From: Anaerobacterium chartisolvens
GTDB lineage: Bacteria; Bacillota; Clostridia; Acetivibrionales; DSM-27016
Direction of reading: 5' to 3'
DNA length: 64,000 nucleotides
NCBI RefSeq assembly: GCF_003337415.1
Contig: NZ_QPJT01000008.1
Coordinates: 62,001 to 126,000, forward strand
Made by a program: the position numbers and the translations under genes. This document shows, piece by piece, positions 1 through 9,383 of the stretch; position 1 is the first letter of the stretch, and the number at the start of each line of letters is the position of its first letter. The notes under the pieces are model-generated. The model was not told where the DNA came from. It did no database searches and saw only the letters and a list, made by a program, of their open reading frames with translations.

Positions 1-423
1 GGCGAATTCCTTGTGTTTATGATGCGAGCCTACAATATAGCTCCCGATATAAACCCAACGGATAACTTTTCAGACGCGGGCAGAACTTATTACACAGGTT
101 ATCTGGCGGCGGCAAAGCGTCTTGGACTCGCCGGCGGTGTAGGCAATAACATGTTTGCTCCGGAAAAGGAAATTACGAGACAGGAAATGTTCACGCTTAT
201 GTATAATGTTCTGAAGAAAGCCAATAAGCTTCCGCAGGGTAATTCCGGGAAATCGCTTTCAAGCTTCAACGACGCCGGACAGATATCATCGTGGGCACAG
301 GAAGCTATGAGTCTGCTGGTTAAAACCGGAACCATCGGAGGAAACGCCGGAAAGCTCACTCCGGTAAGTACGGCAACCAGAGCTCAAATGGCGCAGGTGT
401 TGTATAACCTGCTGTCAAAGTAG
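1..423 (+). CDS. SLH-domain surface protein, C-terminal part (5' end outside window)
   Basis: The reading frame is open from base 1 and ends in TAG at 421-423, so the gene begins upstream of the window. The visible ~140 residues hold the end of one SLH repeat and two more. SLH repeats bind pyruvylated secondary cell-wall polymer and anchor exported proteins to the wall. The segment is closely similar to the last 140 residues of the protein at 2312-6157 (both share the NPTDNFSDAG and TYYTGYLAA stretches and end in VLYNLL plus a short tail), so the two are paralogues. A hairpin terminator follows directly. Confidence 0.9.
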   Translation, partial: GEFLVFMMRAYNIAPDINPTDNFSDAGRTYYTGYLAAAKRLGLAGGVGNNMFAPEKEITRQEMFTLMYNVLKKANKLPQGNSGKSLSSFNDAGQISSWAQEAMSLLVKTGTIGGNAGKLTPVSTATRAQMAQVLYNLLSK

Positions 424-435
424 AACAAAGAAAGT

Positions 436-478
436 CAATAAATGCTAATGGGAGAATTCAATTTCTCCCTATTTATTG
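436..478 (+). terminator. Hairpin terminator after SLH gene fragment
   Basis: GGGAGAA pairs with TTCTCCC around a six-base loop, extended by AATAAAT/ATTTATT flanks. It lies just after the stop at 423 and before the convergent gene ending at 533, so it may serve both strands. Confidence 0.6.
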
Positions 479-532
479 GCAAGGCGGCTCTGGAAAAAGC
501 TGCATTTGCAAACGTTCTGCTACGGGCACGCC

Positions 533-2059
533 TCACTTTACATTGCTCAGCTTTTTTGCATATGCTCGCAAAGCGGCAGCAACAACTGTGTTGTGAGGAT
601 TCTCATATGCGTTTTCTTTAATGATACTTTTCAAAAAATCCCAATAAGATGCCGCCATATTTCCCTCGTTCATAAAAAGCAGCACCGGAGGCTGGGATGT
701 TTTTGCAATAATAGCTCCCACATCCTCCCTGACATAGACTGAATACCGATTCTCCGTCGGCTCCTTTGCCAAGTGAACATGGTAGTTTTCACATGTATCC
801 AGCAAATTAATAACATTATGCAAATGCAGCAGGTATTCGTCCTGCGTATAATAAACTGCACCGCCTCCTAACATATCCGAAAGGGCCATCTTCACCTTTT
901 GGGACACCACCTCCTTCGGCTGCAGAAGTACGACAATTTCTGTAACACTATGGCTGAGCAACAGCCTTTGAAATTTTTCATTTCTTGTCTTGTGATAATC
1001 AAGAATATGAGCGTTATTTTCTTCCATCCGGCATAGCATCTGCGAAAAAAGCACTTCAGGCATCGTAAGCAAAGACAGGGATTCTGTCTTTAAAAGTACG
1101 TTGCTCTCTTCTTTTTCAAATTCCGCAAGGGTTGCCAGGCAGGCTGCCCTATCCTTTGAATTAAAAATGCGCATAAGCGGCCGGCACATGGACAGATATT
1201 GCAGGTATTCCTCTTGGAAAGATGCCACAGCGGTTGGGTTGCGGAACAAGAGATTTACGGAGTTAGCTGTTTGTTCATTCACAGATCCAGATACCACCGC
1301 TGCTGTGTCAGGGGCTATAAACAAAGAACGCCTGAAGATTCCGTCACGCTTTTTGGGGTAATAATACGGTTCGATGCTTCCTGCCATATAAAGCGGCATC
1401 CATTGACTGATGGCAGTGAGCATCTCGTCCAAATTCCGGCTGATAGTATGAATGATTTTTATAGTATGTCCCTGAGAGAGCGCTTTGATCATCAAGGCTG
1501 CGTATTGTCGTTCGTAAGCTGGATCTGCCGTCATCCAGGATGTTTCTTCGTCGCTGAAAAGCAACAGTGTTTGCTGTTTATCCTGCGCAATTATCTCATT
1601 AAGGAAATAAAGAACCGCCCGCCGTTTCCCCTCTATACCGTAATAAACCGCCAGTTCATCATTTGGGAAACCTTTGTCGTATTCCTGAATTCCCGCTGAA
1701 GGCATTGGTCTGTCCTTTATCTGGGAAAACCCATTTAAAAACTTCCCCAGCTTATGATTGCTGCTATCGTCTTTAGGCAGCATCCATAAGGCAATAGCAT
1801 TTGCCAGAAGCTTGGTATCTTTCGGCATCGGGCTGAGTTCCATTATTTCTGCCACCGCTTTTTGGGGATAGCCATCACCGCAGCGGCGGGCAAAATAATC
1901 CGCCATGTTTTTTATAACATCTTCACTGCGTGGAGGCAGTCTCTTTCCGCTGCGCAGCCGACTGATATAAGAAGCGTCAAATGACATATGGCGGGACAGT
2001 ACGCTGTTGGATGTTTTGGTGAGATTCATCAGAAAGTCGAGCTTTTCATAAAAATGCAT
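533..2059 (-). CDS. Large HTH regulator-like protein between two SLH genes
   Basis: 508 residues. The first ~55 residues resemble a Cro/C1-type HTH: a helix with LTKTSNSVLSRHMSFDASYISRLRSGKR, where SNSVLSRHM and DASYISRLR would be the two HTH helices. The remaining ~450 residues match no domain I recognise and show no membrane segment. The gene is transcribed away from the SLH gene at 2312 and towards the SLH fragment at 423, so control of the surface proteins is a reasonable guess from context only. The start ATG at 2057-2059 has a GGAGGATAT-type ribosome site just upstream. Confidence is high that it is a gene, moderate that it binds DNA. Confidence 0.7.
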   Translation of the reverse strand: MHFYEKLDFLMNLTKTSNSVLSRHMSFDASYISRLRSGKRLPPRSEDVIKNMADYFARRCGDGYPQKAVAEIMELSPMPKDTKLLANAIALWMLPKDDSSNHKLGKFLNGFSQIKDRPMPSAGIQEYDKGFPNDELAVYYGIEGKRRAVLYFLNEIIAQDKQQTLLLFSDEETSWMTADPAYERQYAALMIKALSQGHTIKIIHTISRNLDEMLTAISQWMPLYMAGSIEPYYYPKKRDGIFRRSLFIAPDTAAVVSGSVNEQTANSVNLLFRNPTAVASFQEEYLQYLSMCRPLMRIFNSKDRAACLATLAEFEKEESNVLLKTESLSLLTMPEVLFSQMLCRMEENNAHILDYHKTRNEKFQRLLLSHSVTEIVVLLQPKEVVSQKVKMALSDMLGGGAVYYTQDEYLLHLHNVINLLDTCENYHVHLAKEPTENRYSVYVREDVGAIIAKTSQPPVLLFMNEGNMAASYWDFLKSIIKENAYENPHNTVVAAALRAYAKKLSNVK

Positions 2060-2311
2060 GTCAATATATCCTCCAAATCTTCAAATACTTTATAATATTA
2101 TATCACATAGTCCGACAGAACGAGAAAAAAGTGGCACGTTTCATGCCTCTTTTTTGTCATTGACAAATGCCTCGCTTTTGTTTCTTCAAGCTATGCTTTT
2201 TCTGTATACTTAAAAATAGGCGGTTTGTTTCCGAATTCAGTTAAAAATCAGTATTTTCTAAAATCGGATACGCTGTCATAATCATTCTTGAATATGAAGG
2301 AGGACTGAATT
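2060..2311. promoter_or_regulatory. Divergent intergenic region between regulator and SLH gene
   Basis: 252 bp that must carry promoters for both the regulator (minus) and the SLH protein (plus). A short TGTCATTGACA inverted motif lies near 2156-2166. I could not place a convincing -35/-10 pair. The GGAGGA at about 2298-2303 is the ribosome site of the SLH gene. Confidence 0.4.
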
Positions 2312-5300
2312 ATGCTAAGAAAAACAGCCTCAGTAATGCTTGCTCTTATTATTATCCTTTCAATGACGGCTGTAAATCCCGTAACCACTTTCGCGGATGG
2401 CTCTTTTCAGGTTGAGGGCGGCGAACCTGAAACGGATTTTACATACGAAAGCGGCCTGCTGACGATATTGACCGATACGCCTCTGACGATATCCGGAAGC
2501 ACAACCACCGATAGAATTAAGGTGACGGATGGAGTTAACGCAAACATCACTTTAAGCGATGTTAGTATTGAACCTATAGCAGACTATACCTGCGGATTCA
2601 AAATAGCAGACAACTCCACAGGCAATGTGAGCATTACCCTTGAAGGAACTAACCTTCTTAAAAGCAGTACTGACTTTGCCGGATTAGAGAAAAACGGAGT
2701 CGGCGGAGATGTTGGTACACTTACCATAAGTGGTGACGGTTCACTGACAGCCATAGGCGGTGAAAATAGCGCAGGTATTGGCGGCAGCTACAGCGGAGGC
2801 GGTTACAGCAGCAATATCACAATTGAAGGAACTACTGTCACAGCTACAGGCGGTTACGGCGGAGCGGGAATTGGCGGCGGTAACCTCGGTGGAAGCAGCA
2901 ATATCATTATCAAAGGCAGTACTGTCATAGCCACTGGCGGAGTCTATGCAGCGGGAATTGGCGGTGGTAGCGGCGGCAGTGGCAGCGAGATCACTATCGA
3001 TGACGGCAGCAATGTTACAGCCACGGGCGGTGAACATGGCGGAGCAGGCATCGGCGGCGGCAAAAACGGCGGCAGTAATATCACAATCATCGACAGTACT
3101 GTCACAGCTACGGCCGGTGGTGCCACTGGCAGCGGCGCAGGCATTGGCGGCGGCGGTTATAGCAATATCGGTAGTAATATCACCATCAGAGGCAGTACTG
3201 TCACAGCCAAAGGCTGGGGTCCCGGTGCAGGCATTGGAGGTGGTAATAGCGGCGGTAATGTCACCATCGATGGCAGTACTGTCACAGCCACGGGTGGCTC
3301 CTACAGCGCGGGTATCGGCGGAGGAGGTTACGGCAGTAGCGGCGGTAATATTACCATCCGCGGCGGCAATGTCACAGCCACGGGTGGCTCCTACGGCGCA
3401 GGCATTGGTGGCATCGACGGCGGCGCTGTTTCGATTTCAGGTGATGCTGTGGTATTCGTAAATGGTGATGCTTCTCACAGTGCCAATGATATCGGTTGCG
3501 GAAATGGCGGTTTTTCAGACGGAACTTTGGAAATTTTCGATACGGCGGCAGTGTTCCTTTACAATGGAAACGGGCCTGTCGAAAAGTACGTAACCTGTAA
3601 TGACGGCCATATCCTTTCCGCACCGATGAGTTACGATGAAAACTTATACGGCATTGCACTTCCTGTTGGCTGGTCCGCCGCAACAAATATTTGCGCCTAT
3701 GTGAGGCCGGTTGAGCTTGCTTACGATGCAAACACCGGGGGTGGAACTGTCCCTTCGCAGAAACAGCATATTGGCACCACTGGAACGATACAGCCGGGAA
3801 ATAGTTTGTACCGAACAGGCTACAATCTTAACGGCTGGAATACGGAGCAATATGGGGAAGGGATGAATTATACCCCGGGCGACAGCTTTACTTTTGATAC
3901 GAATACGACCCTTTACGCCAAATGGCAACCGGAAGAATACACCATCCACTATACGCTGAACGATGGCGAGGTGGGGGAAGCAAACCCGACAAGCTATGAC
4001 ATTGAGGACACATTTACGCTCAATAACCCGATTAAGACTGGTTATGACTTCACGGGCTGGACATCGGAAGGATACAATATCCCGATAACGACCGTAACGG
4101 TTGGACCGGGCACGATAGGTCATCTTTCGTTTATAGCCAACTGGACAGGTAGCACCTATACCATAGCCTTTAATGGCGAGGGTGTAACAGTAGAACCCGC
4201 TTCAAAGACAGTTACATACCATTCCCCCTATGGAACACTCCCGTTACCGATTAAGACAGGCTTCAACTTTGCGGGCTGGTGGACGGACAGTAACGGCACA
4301 GGCACACAGATAACCTCCGGGAACACCGTTACTACGGCAGATAACCATACGCTTTACGCAAAGTGGACGGACAAAGCTGTCATATCCATAGCACAGACGG
4401 TGCAGAGCCACACGTACGACGGCACGGCTAAGGCTTTCGCCATAACAGGCATAAGCGGCTTTGACGGCGTATCGGCAAGCGATTTTACGGTAACATATAA
4501 TCAAGGTGATGGCAATATTTCTCCTGTTAATCCCGGCAGCTACAACGTTGAAATTATGAGAGGTGAGGATGAAACCTTCGCCCAATTCAGTGTAACGGTT
4601 GAAAATGGTCTTGTAATTAACGCGGCGGCGGTTGACATAGCTGCAATCTCTGGCGTTACAGCACCAATGCGTGGTGCTGTTCCTGTCAGTGCTATTGACG
4701 AAACGGATCAGTACACCGGCACGGTAACATGGAAACCATCAGTTACCGGCACTTTCGCCGCTTCTACCGAATACACGGCAACCATAACCCTAACGCCAAA
4801 AACCGGTTACACCCTGACGGGCGTTACGGCTGACTTCTTCATTGTAACCGGCGCAACAAAATACAATAACGGTGCTGATTCCGGCATTATCACGGCTGTC
4901 TTTCCCATAACAAGCGCAGCATCCGGAGTAGAGGGCGGTGGTGGCAGCAGTAAAGGAAGTAGCAGCGGCGGCTCTCCATCGTCAACTGTTAACAACGTTA
5001 CATGTGAAGTAACGTCAGACAGCGGTTTTCACTCCACCTTGCAGGTCACTGTCGATACAAACAGCAGAACAGCTTCCGTTGACATCGGCTCTAAGCTCCT
5101 TAATAAGGGCAGAACAGCTATCACCATACCTTCCATCCACACTGCTGATGCTTACAAGGTCGGCATACCTGTTCGAGAGCTTTCAACGGCACGAGAACAA
5201 GGCTCGCTGACTCTTAATACCGATGTGGTAAGCGTAGCTGTCCCGTCCAATATGCTGACCGGAGTAGCGGGCATGAGCGAAAGCAAAGCGGAGATATCCA

Positions 5301-6157
5301 TCGGTCATGGCGATAAGAACGGGCTGCCGGGCAATGTGAAGTCTGCACTAGGCGAAAAGCCTCTCGTTCAGCTCACACTTTCCATCGACGGCAAGCAGAC
5401 CCGCTGGAGCAATCCCAATGCACCCATTACGGTAAGCATACCTTATACCCCCACTGCGGAGGAGCTTGTAAGTCCTGAAAGCATAATAGTGTGGTACATC
5501 GACGGAAGCGGCAATGTCGTCACCATTCCCAACGGACGCTATGATGCGGCGACGGAAACAGTTACTTTCAGAACCACGCACTTTAGCAGCTACGCGGTAG
5601 CATATAATAAGGTAAGCTTCAACGATGTAGCGGCGAGCGTATGGTATAACAAAGCCGTGAGCTTCATCGCAGCGAGAGGAATCACAACGGGCACAGGCAA
5701 CGGCAATTACAGCCCCGAAGCAAAGCTCACGCGCGGTGAGTTCATCATCCTGATAATGAGAGCATATGGCATATCTCCCGAAGAAAACCCGACGGACAAC
5801 TTCTCCGACGCGGGCAATACATACTACACCGGCTATCTCGCAGCGGTGAAAAAGCTGGGTATCTCCACAGGCATAGAAAACAACATGTATGCGCCTGGCA
5901 ATCACATTACACGTCAGAGGATGTTCACACTGCTGTATGACATGCTGAAGGCTATTGGCCAGCTTCCCGATGGAGACTCGGGAAGATTGATTTCCGACTT
6001 TTCTGACGCAGGGCAGATTAACTCTTGGGCAAAAGAAGCCATGATGCTGCTCGTCGAAACCGGAACAATCTCCGGCAACGGCGGCAAGCTAAACCCCACG
6101 GGCACAACTACCCGTGCGGAAATAGCTCAAGTGCTGTATAATCTGTTGGGTAAGTAA
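2312..6157 (+). CDS. Secreted SLH protein with glycine-rich repeats and InlB-type B-repeats
   Basis: 1281 residues. A signal peptide covers about residues 1-28 (RKT start, hydrophobic core, cleavage near TFADG). Residues ~130-375 are about nine glycine-rich repeats of ~25-30 residues built on a T-V-T-A-T-G-G...GAGIGGG pattern that suggests a right-handed beta solenoid. Residues ~470-690 hold three Listeria-Bacteroides (InlB B / Flg_new) repeats, each ending in a TLYAKW-like strand. Two Ig-like or MBG-like modules follow, then a Gly/Ser linker near 870-890, a ~200-residue beta domain, and three SLH repeats at the C-terminus. It is most likely a wall-anchored adhesin or polysaccharide-binding protein; no catalytic motif was seen. 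Confidence 0.92.
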   Translation: MLRKTASVMLALIIILSMTAVNPVTTFADGSFQVEGGEPETDFTYESGLLTILTDTPLTISGSTTTDRIKVTDGVNANITLSDVSIEPIADYTCGFKIADNSTGNVSITLEGTNLLKSSTDFAGLEKNGVGGDVGTLTISGDGSLTAIGGENSAGIGGSYSGGGYSSNITIEGTTVTATGGYGGAGIGGGNLGGSSNIIIKGSTVIATGGVYAAGIGGGSGGSGSEITIDDGSNVTATGGEHGGAGIGGGKNGGSNITIIDSTVTATAGGATGSGAGIGGGGYSNIGSNITIRGSTVTAKGWGPGAGIGGGNSGGNVTIDGSTVTATGGSYSAGIGGGGYGSSGGNITIRGGNVTATGGSYGAGIGGIDGGAVSISGDAVVFVNGDASHSANDIGCGNGGFSDGTLEIFDTAAVFLYNGNGPVEKYVTCNDGHILSAPMSYDENLYGIALPVGWSAATNICAYVRPVELAYDANTGGGTVPSQKQHIGTTGTIQPGNSLYRTGYNLNGWNTEQYGEGMNYTPGDSFTFDTNTTLYAKWQPEEYTIHYTLNDGEVGEANPTSYDIEDTFTLNNPIKTGYDFTGWTSEGYNIPITTVTVGPGTIGHLSFIANWTGSTYTIAFNGEGVTVEPASKTVTYHSPYGTLPLPIKTGFNFAGWWTDSNGTGTQITSGNTVTTADNHTLYAKWTDKAVISIAQTVQSHTYDGTAKAFAITGISGFDGVSASDFTVTYNQGDGNISPVNPGSYNVEIMRGEDETFAQFSVTVENGLVINAAAVDIAAISGVTAPMRGAVPVSAIDETDQYTGTVTWKPSVTGTFAASTEYTATITLTPKTGYTLTGVTADFFIVTGATKYNNGADSGIITAVFPITSAASGVEGGGGSSKGSSSGGSPSSTVNNVTCEVTSDSGFHSTLQVTVDTNSRTASVDIGSKLLNKGRTAITIPSIHTADAYKVGIPVRELSTAREQGSLTLNTDVVSVAVPSNMLTGVAGMSESKAEISIGHGDKNGLPGNVKSALGEKPLVQLTLSIDGKQTRWSNPNAPITVSIPYTPTAEELVSPESIIVWYIDGSGNVVTIPNGRYDAATETVTFRTTHFSSYAVAYNKVSFNDVAASVWYNKAVSFIAARGITTGTGNGNYSPEAKLTRGEFIILIMRAYGISPEENPTDNFSDAGNTYYTGYLAAVKKLGISTGIENNMYAPGNHITRQRMFTLLYDMLKAIGQLPDGDSGRLISDFSDAGQINSWAKEAMMLLVETGTISGNGGKLNPTGTTTRAEIAQVLYNLLGK

Positions 6158-6174
6158 AATTTCACAAAACGCCA

Positions 6175-6221
6175 AATAGGCTGCTAAATCCCTTGTATTC
6201 AGGGAATTAGCAGCCTATTTT
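6175..6221. terminator. Bidirectional terminator between SLH gene and SGNH hydrolase gene
   Basis: A strong hairpin: AATAGGCTGCTAA pairs with TTAGCAGCCTATT, and an inner TCCCT/AGGGA continues the stem. It is flanked by A- and T-rich ends and sits between two convergent genes. Confidence 0.8.
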
Positions 6222-6244
6222 AATTTGAATAAATATGCAGTACA

Positions 6245-7003
6245 TCAGCAAACGCCGTCGGCAGCCCCATCCTGACATTTCAGAAGAGAGCTGTAATTCA
6301 GCCTTATATATTCAACCACCTTTTCCGCAATAAGCCTGTGCCCTTCCCTGTTGGGATGTATCCCGTCTATGCATATGAACTTGGTAAAGTCCGGCGAATG
6401 CAGAAACGCGCTTCTTATGTCAATCAGCCTTGTCTTAGTCTCCTCCGCAATGCTTACTATTGCAGAATTATAACGCTCCTGCCACCAGTATATCTTTGTA
6501 ACGCTCCCAAGCCATGAAAAAATTCTGTGGCCTGCCGCGGTGCTGTTTTTGCTCACCCATTTAAAATAGCGGTCGGCATCTAATGGAGGAAGCGTAAATA
6601 ATATGGGCACTATTCCCCTGCCCTTTAAAGAGCTTATGGTGTCCGTCAGAAGCTGCTTAAAGACATAAAAATCAGTCTTAGGTGAATGGACAGCCTCAGG
6701 GTTGTCGGCTATTTCATCCCAATTGAAATCGCAGTCGTTTCCTCCATACTCGATAATAACAATGTCGGGATCGTTTTTTGAAACATCGTTCTGCAGCCTG
6801 CTTACACCTCTGATGATTGTATTGCCAAATTTCGCCACATTGTATATAATACCCTTCAGCCTGTTTTGAACAATAGAAACATAGCTATCCTCAATTATTA
6901 TATACTTGCCCCTTTCCTCGTTGTAAACAACGCCCTTTGAAATGGAATCTCCCGACACAAGTATCTTAACTTCATCCTTTTTAATAATCTCATCCATAAA
7001 CAT
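6245..7003 (-). CDS. SGNH/GDSL-family hydrolase
   Basis: 252 residues. All four SGNH blocks are visible: GDS with the nucleophile Ser20, the block II glycine near G60 (AKFGN), GGND at 87-90, and DGIHPN giving Asp213 and His216 of the triad. The family removes acyl or acetyl groups from lipids, carbohydrates or peptidoglycan. There is no signal peptide, so a cytoplasmic esterase or deacetylase role is likely; the substrate cannot be told. It is monocistronic. A second ATG two codons in is an equally good start. Confidence 0.85.
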   Translation of the reverse strand: MFMDEIIKKDEVKILVSGDSISKGVVYNEERGKYIIIEDSYVSIVQNRLKGIIYNVAKFGNTIIRGVSRLQNDVSKNDPDIVIIEYGGNDCDFNWDEIADNPEAVHSPKTDFYVFKQLLTDTISSLKGRGIVPILFTLPPLDADRYFKWVSKNSTAAGHRIFSWLGSVTKIYWWQERYNSAIVSIAEETKTRLIDIRSAFLHSPDFTKFICIDGIHPNREGHRLIAEKVVEYIRLNYSSLLKCQDGAADGVC

Positions 7004-7245
7004 ACATCCTTAAAATTTATATAACCAACCACAATCCATGTTGGTTCCGAAGGTTTTTGTTATTGGCTTTGGCCTATATTACCAGTATAATAGATTTGTA
7101 TGTATAAAGCAACTTTATATATTATTAACAACATGTTAATTAATTAGTACAGGCAAATTTTTTTTTGAAACCTTATTGTTATTCGTAAAAACAAAATGGT
7201 AAAATAATACTGCATAATATAGAAAAGCTGAAAGGTGGAATTATA
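7004..7245. promoter_or_regulatory. Divergent intergenic region before deoC
   Basis: A+T-rich 242-bp spacer between the SGNH gene (minus) and deoC (plus). No riboswitch or clear operator was seen. Confidence 0.3.
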
Positions 7246-7911
7246 ATGATTTCAATAGACCCTAAGAAAATGGCATCAATGATTGATCATACTCTTTTAA
7301 AGCCCGCCGCTTCAAAAGAGCAAGTTCTCCAATTCTGCAAGGAAGCTCTTGAATACCAGTTTGCGTCGGTTTGCGTAAACCCGTGCTTTGTGGGCATCGT
7401 CAGCAAAAGGCTTAAGGGCTCGGGTGTCAAAACCTGCACTGTGATAGGCTTCCCCTTAGGCGCCAACAGTACCTCCGTTAAAGTGTTCGAGGCCTCAAAT
7501 GCTGTCCGCGAAGGGGCTGATGAGCTTGATATGGTCATAAATACAGGAGCGCTGAAGGACGGAGACTTAAGCTATGTTGAAAATGATATAGCTCAGGTTG
7601 TCAAGGCATCGTCAGGTGCAAAAGTAAAGGTTATACTTGAAACCTGCTTTCTAACCGACGAAGAAAAGGCCATCGCGTGCGTTCTGGCAAAAAAAGCGGG
7701 GGCGGATTTTGTAAAAACCTCCACCGGCTTCGGCACCGGCGGTGCAGTTGCCGAGGATATTATTTTAATGAGAAAAACCGTCGGCAGCTCTATGGGCATA
7801 AAGGCCTCCGGCGGAATAAGGCACCTGCAGCAGGCGCTGACAATGCTTGAATGCGGTGCAACCAGAATAGGCACCAGCTCCGGGCTGACAATTATAAATG
7901 AAATGCTGTAA
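7246..7911 (+). CDS. deoC: Deoxyribose-phosphate aldolase
   Basis: 221 residues, the usual DeoC length. The enzyme cleaves 2-deoxyribose-5-phosphate to glyceraldehyde-3-phosphate and acetaldehyde in deoxynucleoside catabolism. Visible family marks: IDHTLLKP near residues 13-20, ELDMVIN with Asp95, the VKTSTGF loop with the Schiff-base Lys157, and GIKASGG with Lys186. AAAGGTGG precedes the ATG. It lies alone on the plus strand but near a purine nucleoside phosphorylase gene (12 kb), which would provide the ribose-1-phosphate side of nucleoside breakdown. Confidence 0.97.
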   Translation: MISIDPKKMASMIDHTLLKPAASKEQVLQFCKEALEYQFASVCVNPCFVGIVSKRLKGSGVKTCTVIGFPLGANSTSVKVFEASNAVREGADELDMVINTGALKDGDLSYVENDIAQVVKASSGAKVKVILETCFLTDEEKAIACVLAKKAGADFVKTSTGFGTGGAVAEDIILMRKTVGSSMGIKASGGIRHLQQALTMLECGATRIGTSSGLTIINEML

Positions 7912-7963
7912 TACAACAGTCGGGGACACTTATTTAATTTTAAAATAAAACAGCAACACCGTT

Positions 7964-8001
7964 GGCAGAGGCGGAACACCACAGGGAGTGCTCCGCGTCG
8001 C
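7964..8001. repeat. REP-like palindrome (GCGGAACACCAC type)
   Basis: GCGGAACACCAC and AGTGCTCCGC form an imperfect hairpin between the ends of deoC and the deaminase gene. Related palindromes lie at 31489-31523 and 54482-54512 (GGAACGCCACGG with GGGCGTTCCCTAC). Just upstream, 7920-7930 carries a GGGGACACTT half motif also seen at 48361. Confidence 0.5.
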
Positions 8002-8017
8002 AGGATTCTATGCTATA

Positions 8018-9328
8018 TTACTTGTGTAAAATCCTTTTTGCTGTTTTTTCTACTTCATACATTGCTTTTTCCCGATCAATGGTTTTCAGCTCTCCATTCT
8101 CCATTAAAACAGTTCCATCCACTATTACGGTACATACATCCGATGCCTGTGCAGAGTATACCACGGCAGACAAAGGATTATTCATAGGACACAGGTGAGG
8201 TTTGTCGGTATCAAGTATTATTAAATCGGCCTTCATGCCCTTTTTAATACACCCTGTCTCTTCATGGAAGCCCAGAGCCGAAGCTCCGTTTACCGCAGCC
8301 ATGCGCAAAGCCTCCCCTGCATTAATAAGCATGGGGTTCATGCTCCTGCCCTTATGTATAAGGGCGGCAAGATTCATTTCCTCAAACATGTTCAGGTTGT
8401 TGTTGCTGGCGGCACCGTCAGTGCCCAGACAAACATTTATTCCTCTTTCCACCATATCCGGTATTGGGGCTATTCCGCTCCCCAGCTTTAGATTGCTGGT
8501 GGGATTGTGTACCACATTAACCTTTTTGCGGCATAAAACATCAAGGTCATCGGCATCAGGGTGTACACAATGCGCAGCTATAACAGGAACATCGAAAATC
8601 CCAAACTCAAGGCACGCACCCACAGGGCTTAAGCCGTATTTCTTTATGCTGGTCTCCCTTTCCGCCAAAGTCTCAAGCACATGTATGTGTATCCCTGTGC
8701 CAAGCTGGCGTGCAAGTGCGGCGGCTTCTCTTAATGGGCCCTCGTCAAAAAGATATACCGAATGTATTTCCACATATACCTTAATACGCCCCCCCGCGTT
8801 ATTGTGCCACCTATTGAAGAAGCCAGTACACCCCTCCTCGTCCACTGATATACCGGGATTTCCTCTCACCCCCGAAACGAGCGGGCCTTTAGATATGTTA
8901 GCCCTTATTCCCGATTCCATAACTGCCTGCGCAACCTCATCCATATGCAGGTACATGTCTGCAAAGCACGTAGTGCCGGATTTAATCATCTCAATAATGC
9001 CAAGCATACATCCCCAGTATATGTCCTCAGGTGACAGCAAGCCCTCGGCAGGAATAATTTTATTAAACAGCCATTCTTCAAGAGACAGGTCGTCCGCGAA
9101 ATTCCGCAGCACTGTCATGGGGCTGTGTGTATGCGCATTGACAAGCCCCGGCATGGCAAGCCTGTTCTTTCCGTCAATAATCTTTTCGGGCTTAAAATCA
9201 TCAGCAAGCTCCGATAGCTTACCTACGGAATATATAATTCCATCTTTTATGGCAACATTCCCGTCCTTGATACATGAGCCCAGAGCATCGCCCGTAATAA
9301 TATCCATATTTTTTAATAAAATATTCAT
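8018..9328 (-). CDS. mtaD: 5'-methylthioadenosine / S-adenosylhomocysteine deaminase
   Basis: 436 residues of the amidohydrolase superfamily, MTA/SAH deaminase type. Metal ligands are visible as HTH (His66, His68) after GLVNA, then a HIHV segment, AAHCVHP, and LGTDGAASN with the catalytic Asp. The family hydrolyses the 6-amino group of SAH, MTA or adenosine, giving S-inosylhomocysteine, methylthioinosine or inosine. It is the last gene of a minus-strand run ahcY - HTH-methyltransferase - mtaD (55-bp gap to the previous gene). A GAGGAA site lies ~10 bases before the ATG. Chlorohydrolase-like enzymes are an alternative, but the context favours the methyl cycle. Confidence 0.85.
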   Translation of the reverse strand: MNILLKNMDIITGDALGSCIKDGNVAIKDGIIYSVGKLSELADDFKPEKIIDGKNRLAMPGLVNAHTHSPMTVLRNFADDLSLEEWLFNKIIPAEGLLSPEDIYWGCMLGIIEMIKSGTTCFADMYLHMDEVAQAVMESGIRANISKGPLVSGVRGNPGISVDEEGCTGFFNRWHNNAGGRIKVYVEIHSVYLFDEGPLREAAALARQLGTGIHIHVLETLAERETSIKKYGLSPVGACLEFGIFDVPVIAAHCVHPDADDLDVLCRKKVNVVHNPTSNLKLGSGIAPIPDMVERGINVCLGTDGAASNNNLNMFEEMNLAALIHKGRSMNPMLINAGEALRMAAVNGASALGFHEETGCIKKGMKADLIILDTDKPHLCPMNNPLSAVVYSAQASDVCTVIVDGTVLMENGELKTIDREKAMYEVEKTAKRILHK

Positions 9329-9383
9329 TTTTATAATTCCTCATCATTGCAATATATTTATCCCGAACCGGCAATGACTGCCG

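Noticed and set aside
476-742. Open frame of 88 codons on the plus strand
   Set aside because: It overlaps the terminator and the end of the minus-strand regulator gene and has no ribosome site.
2741-3144. Several long frames on both strands within the glycine-rich repeats
   Set aside because: They are shadows of the GC-rich repeated codons of the SLH protein and have no ribosome sites.
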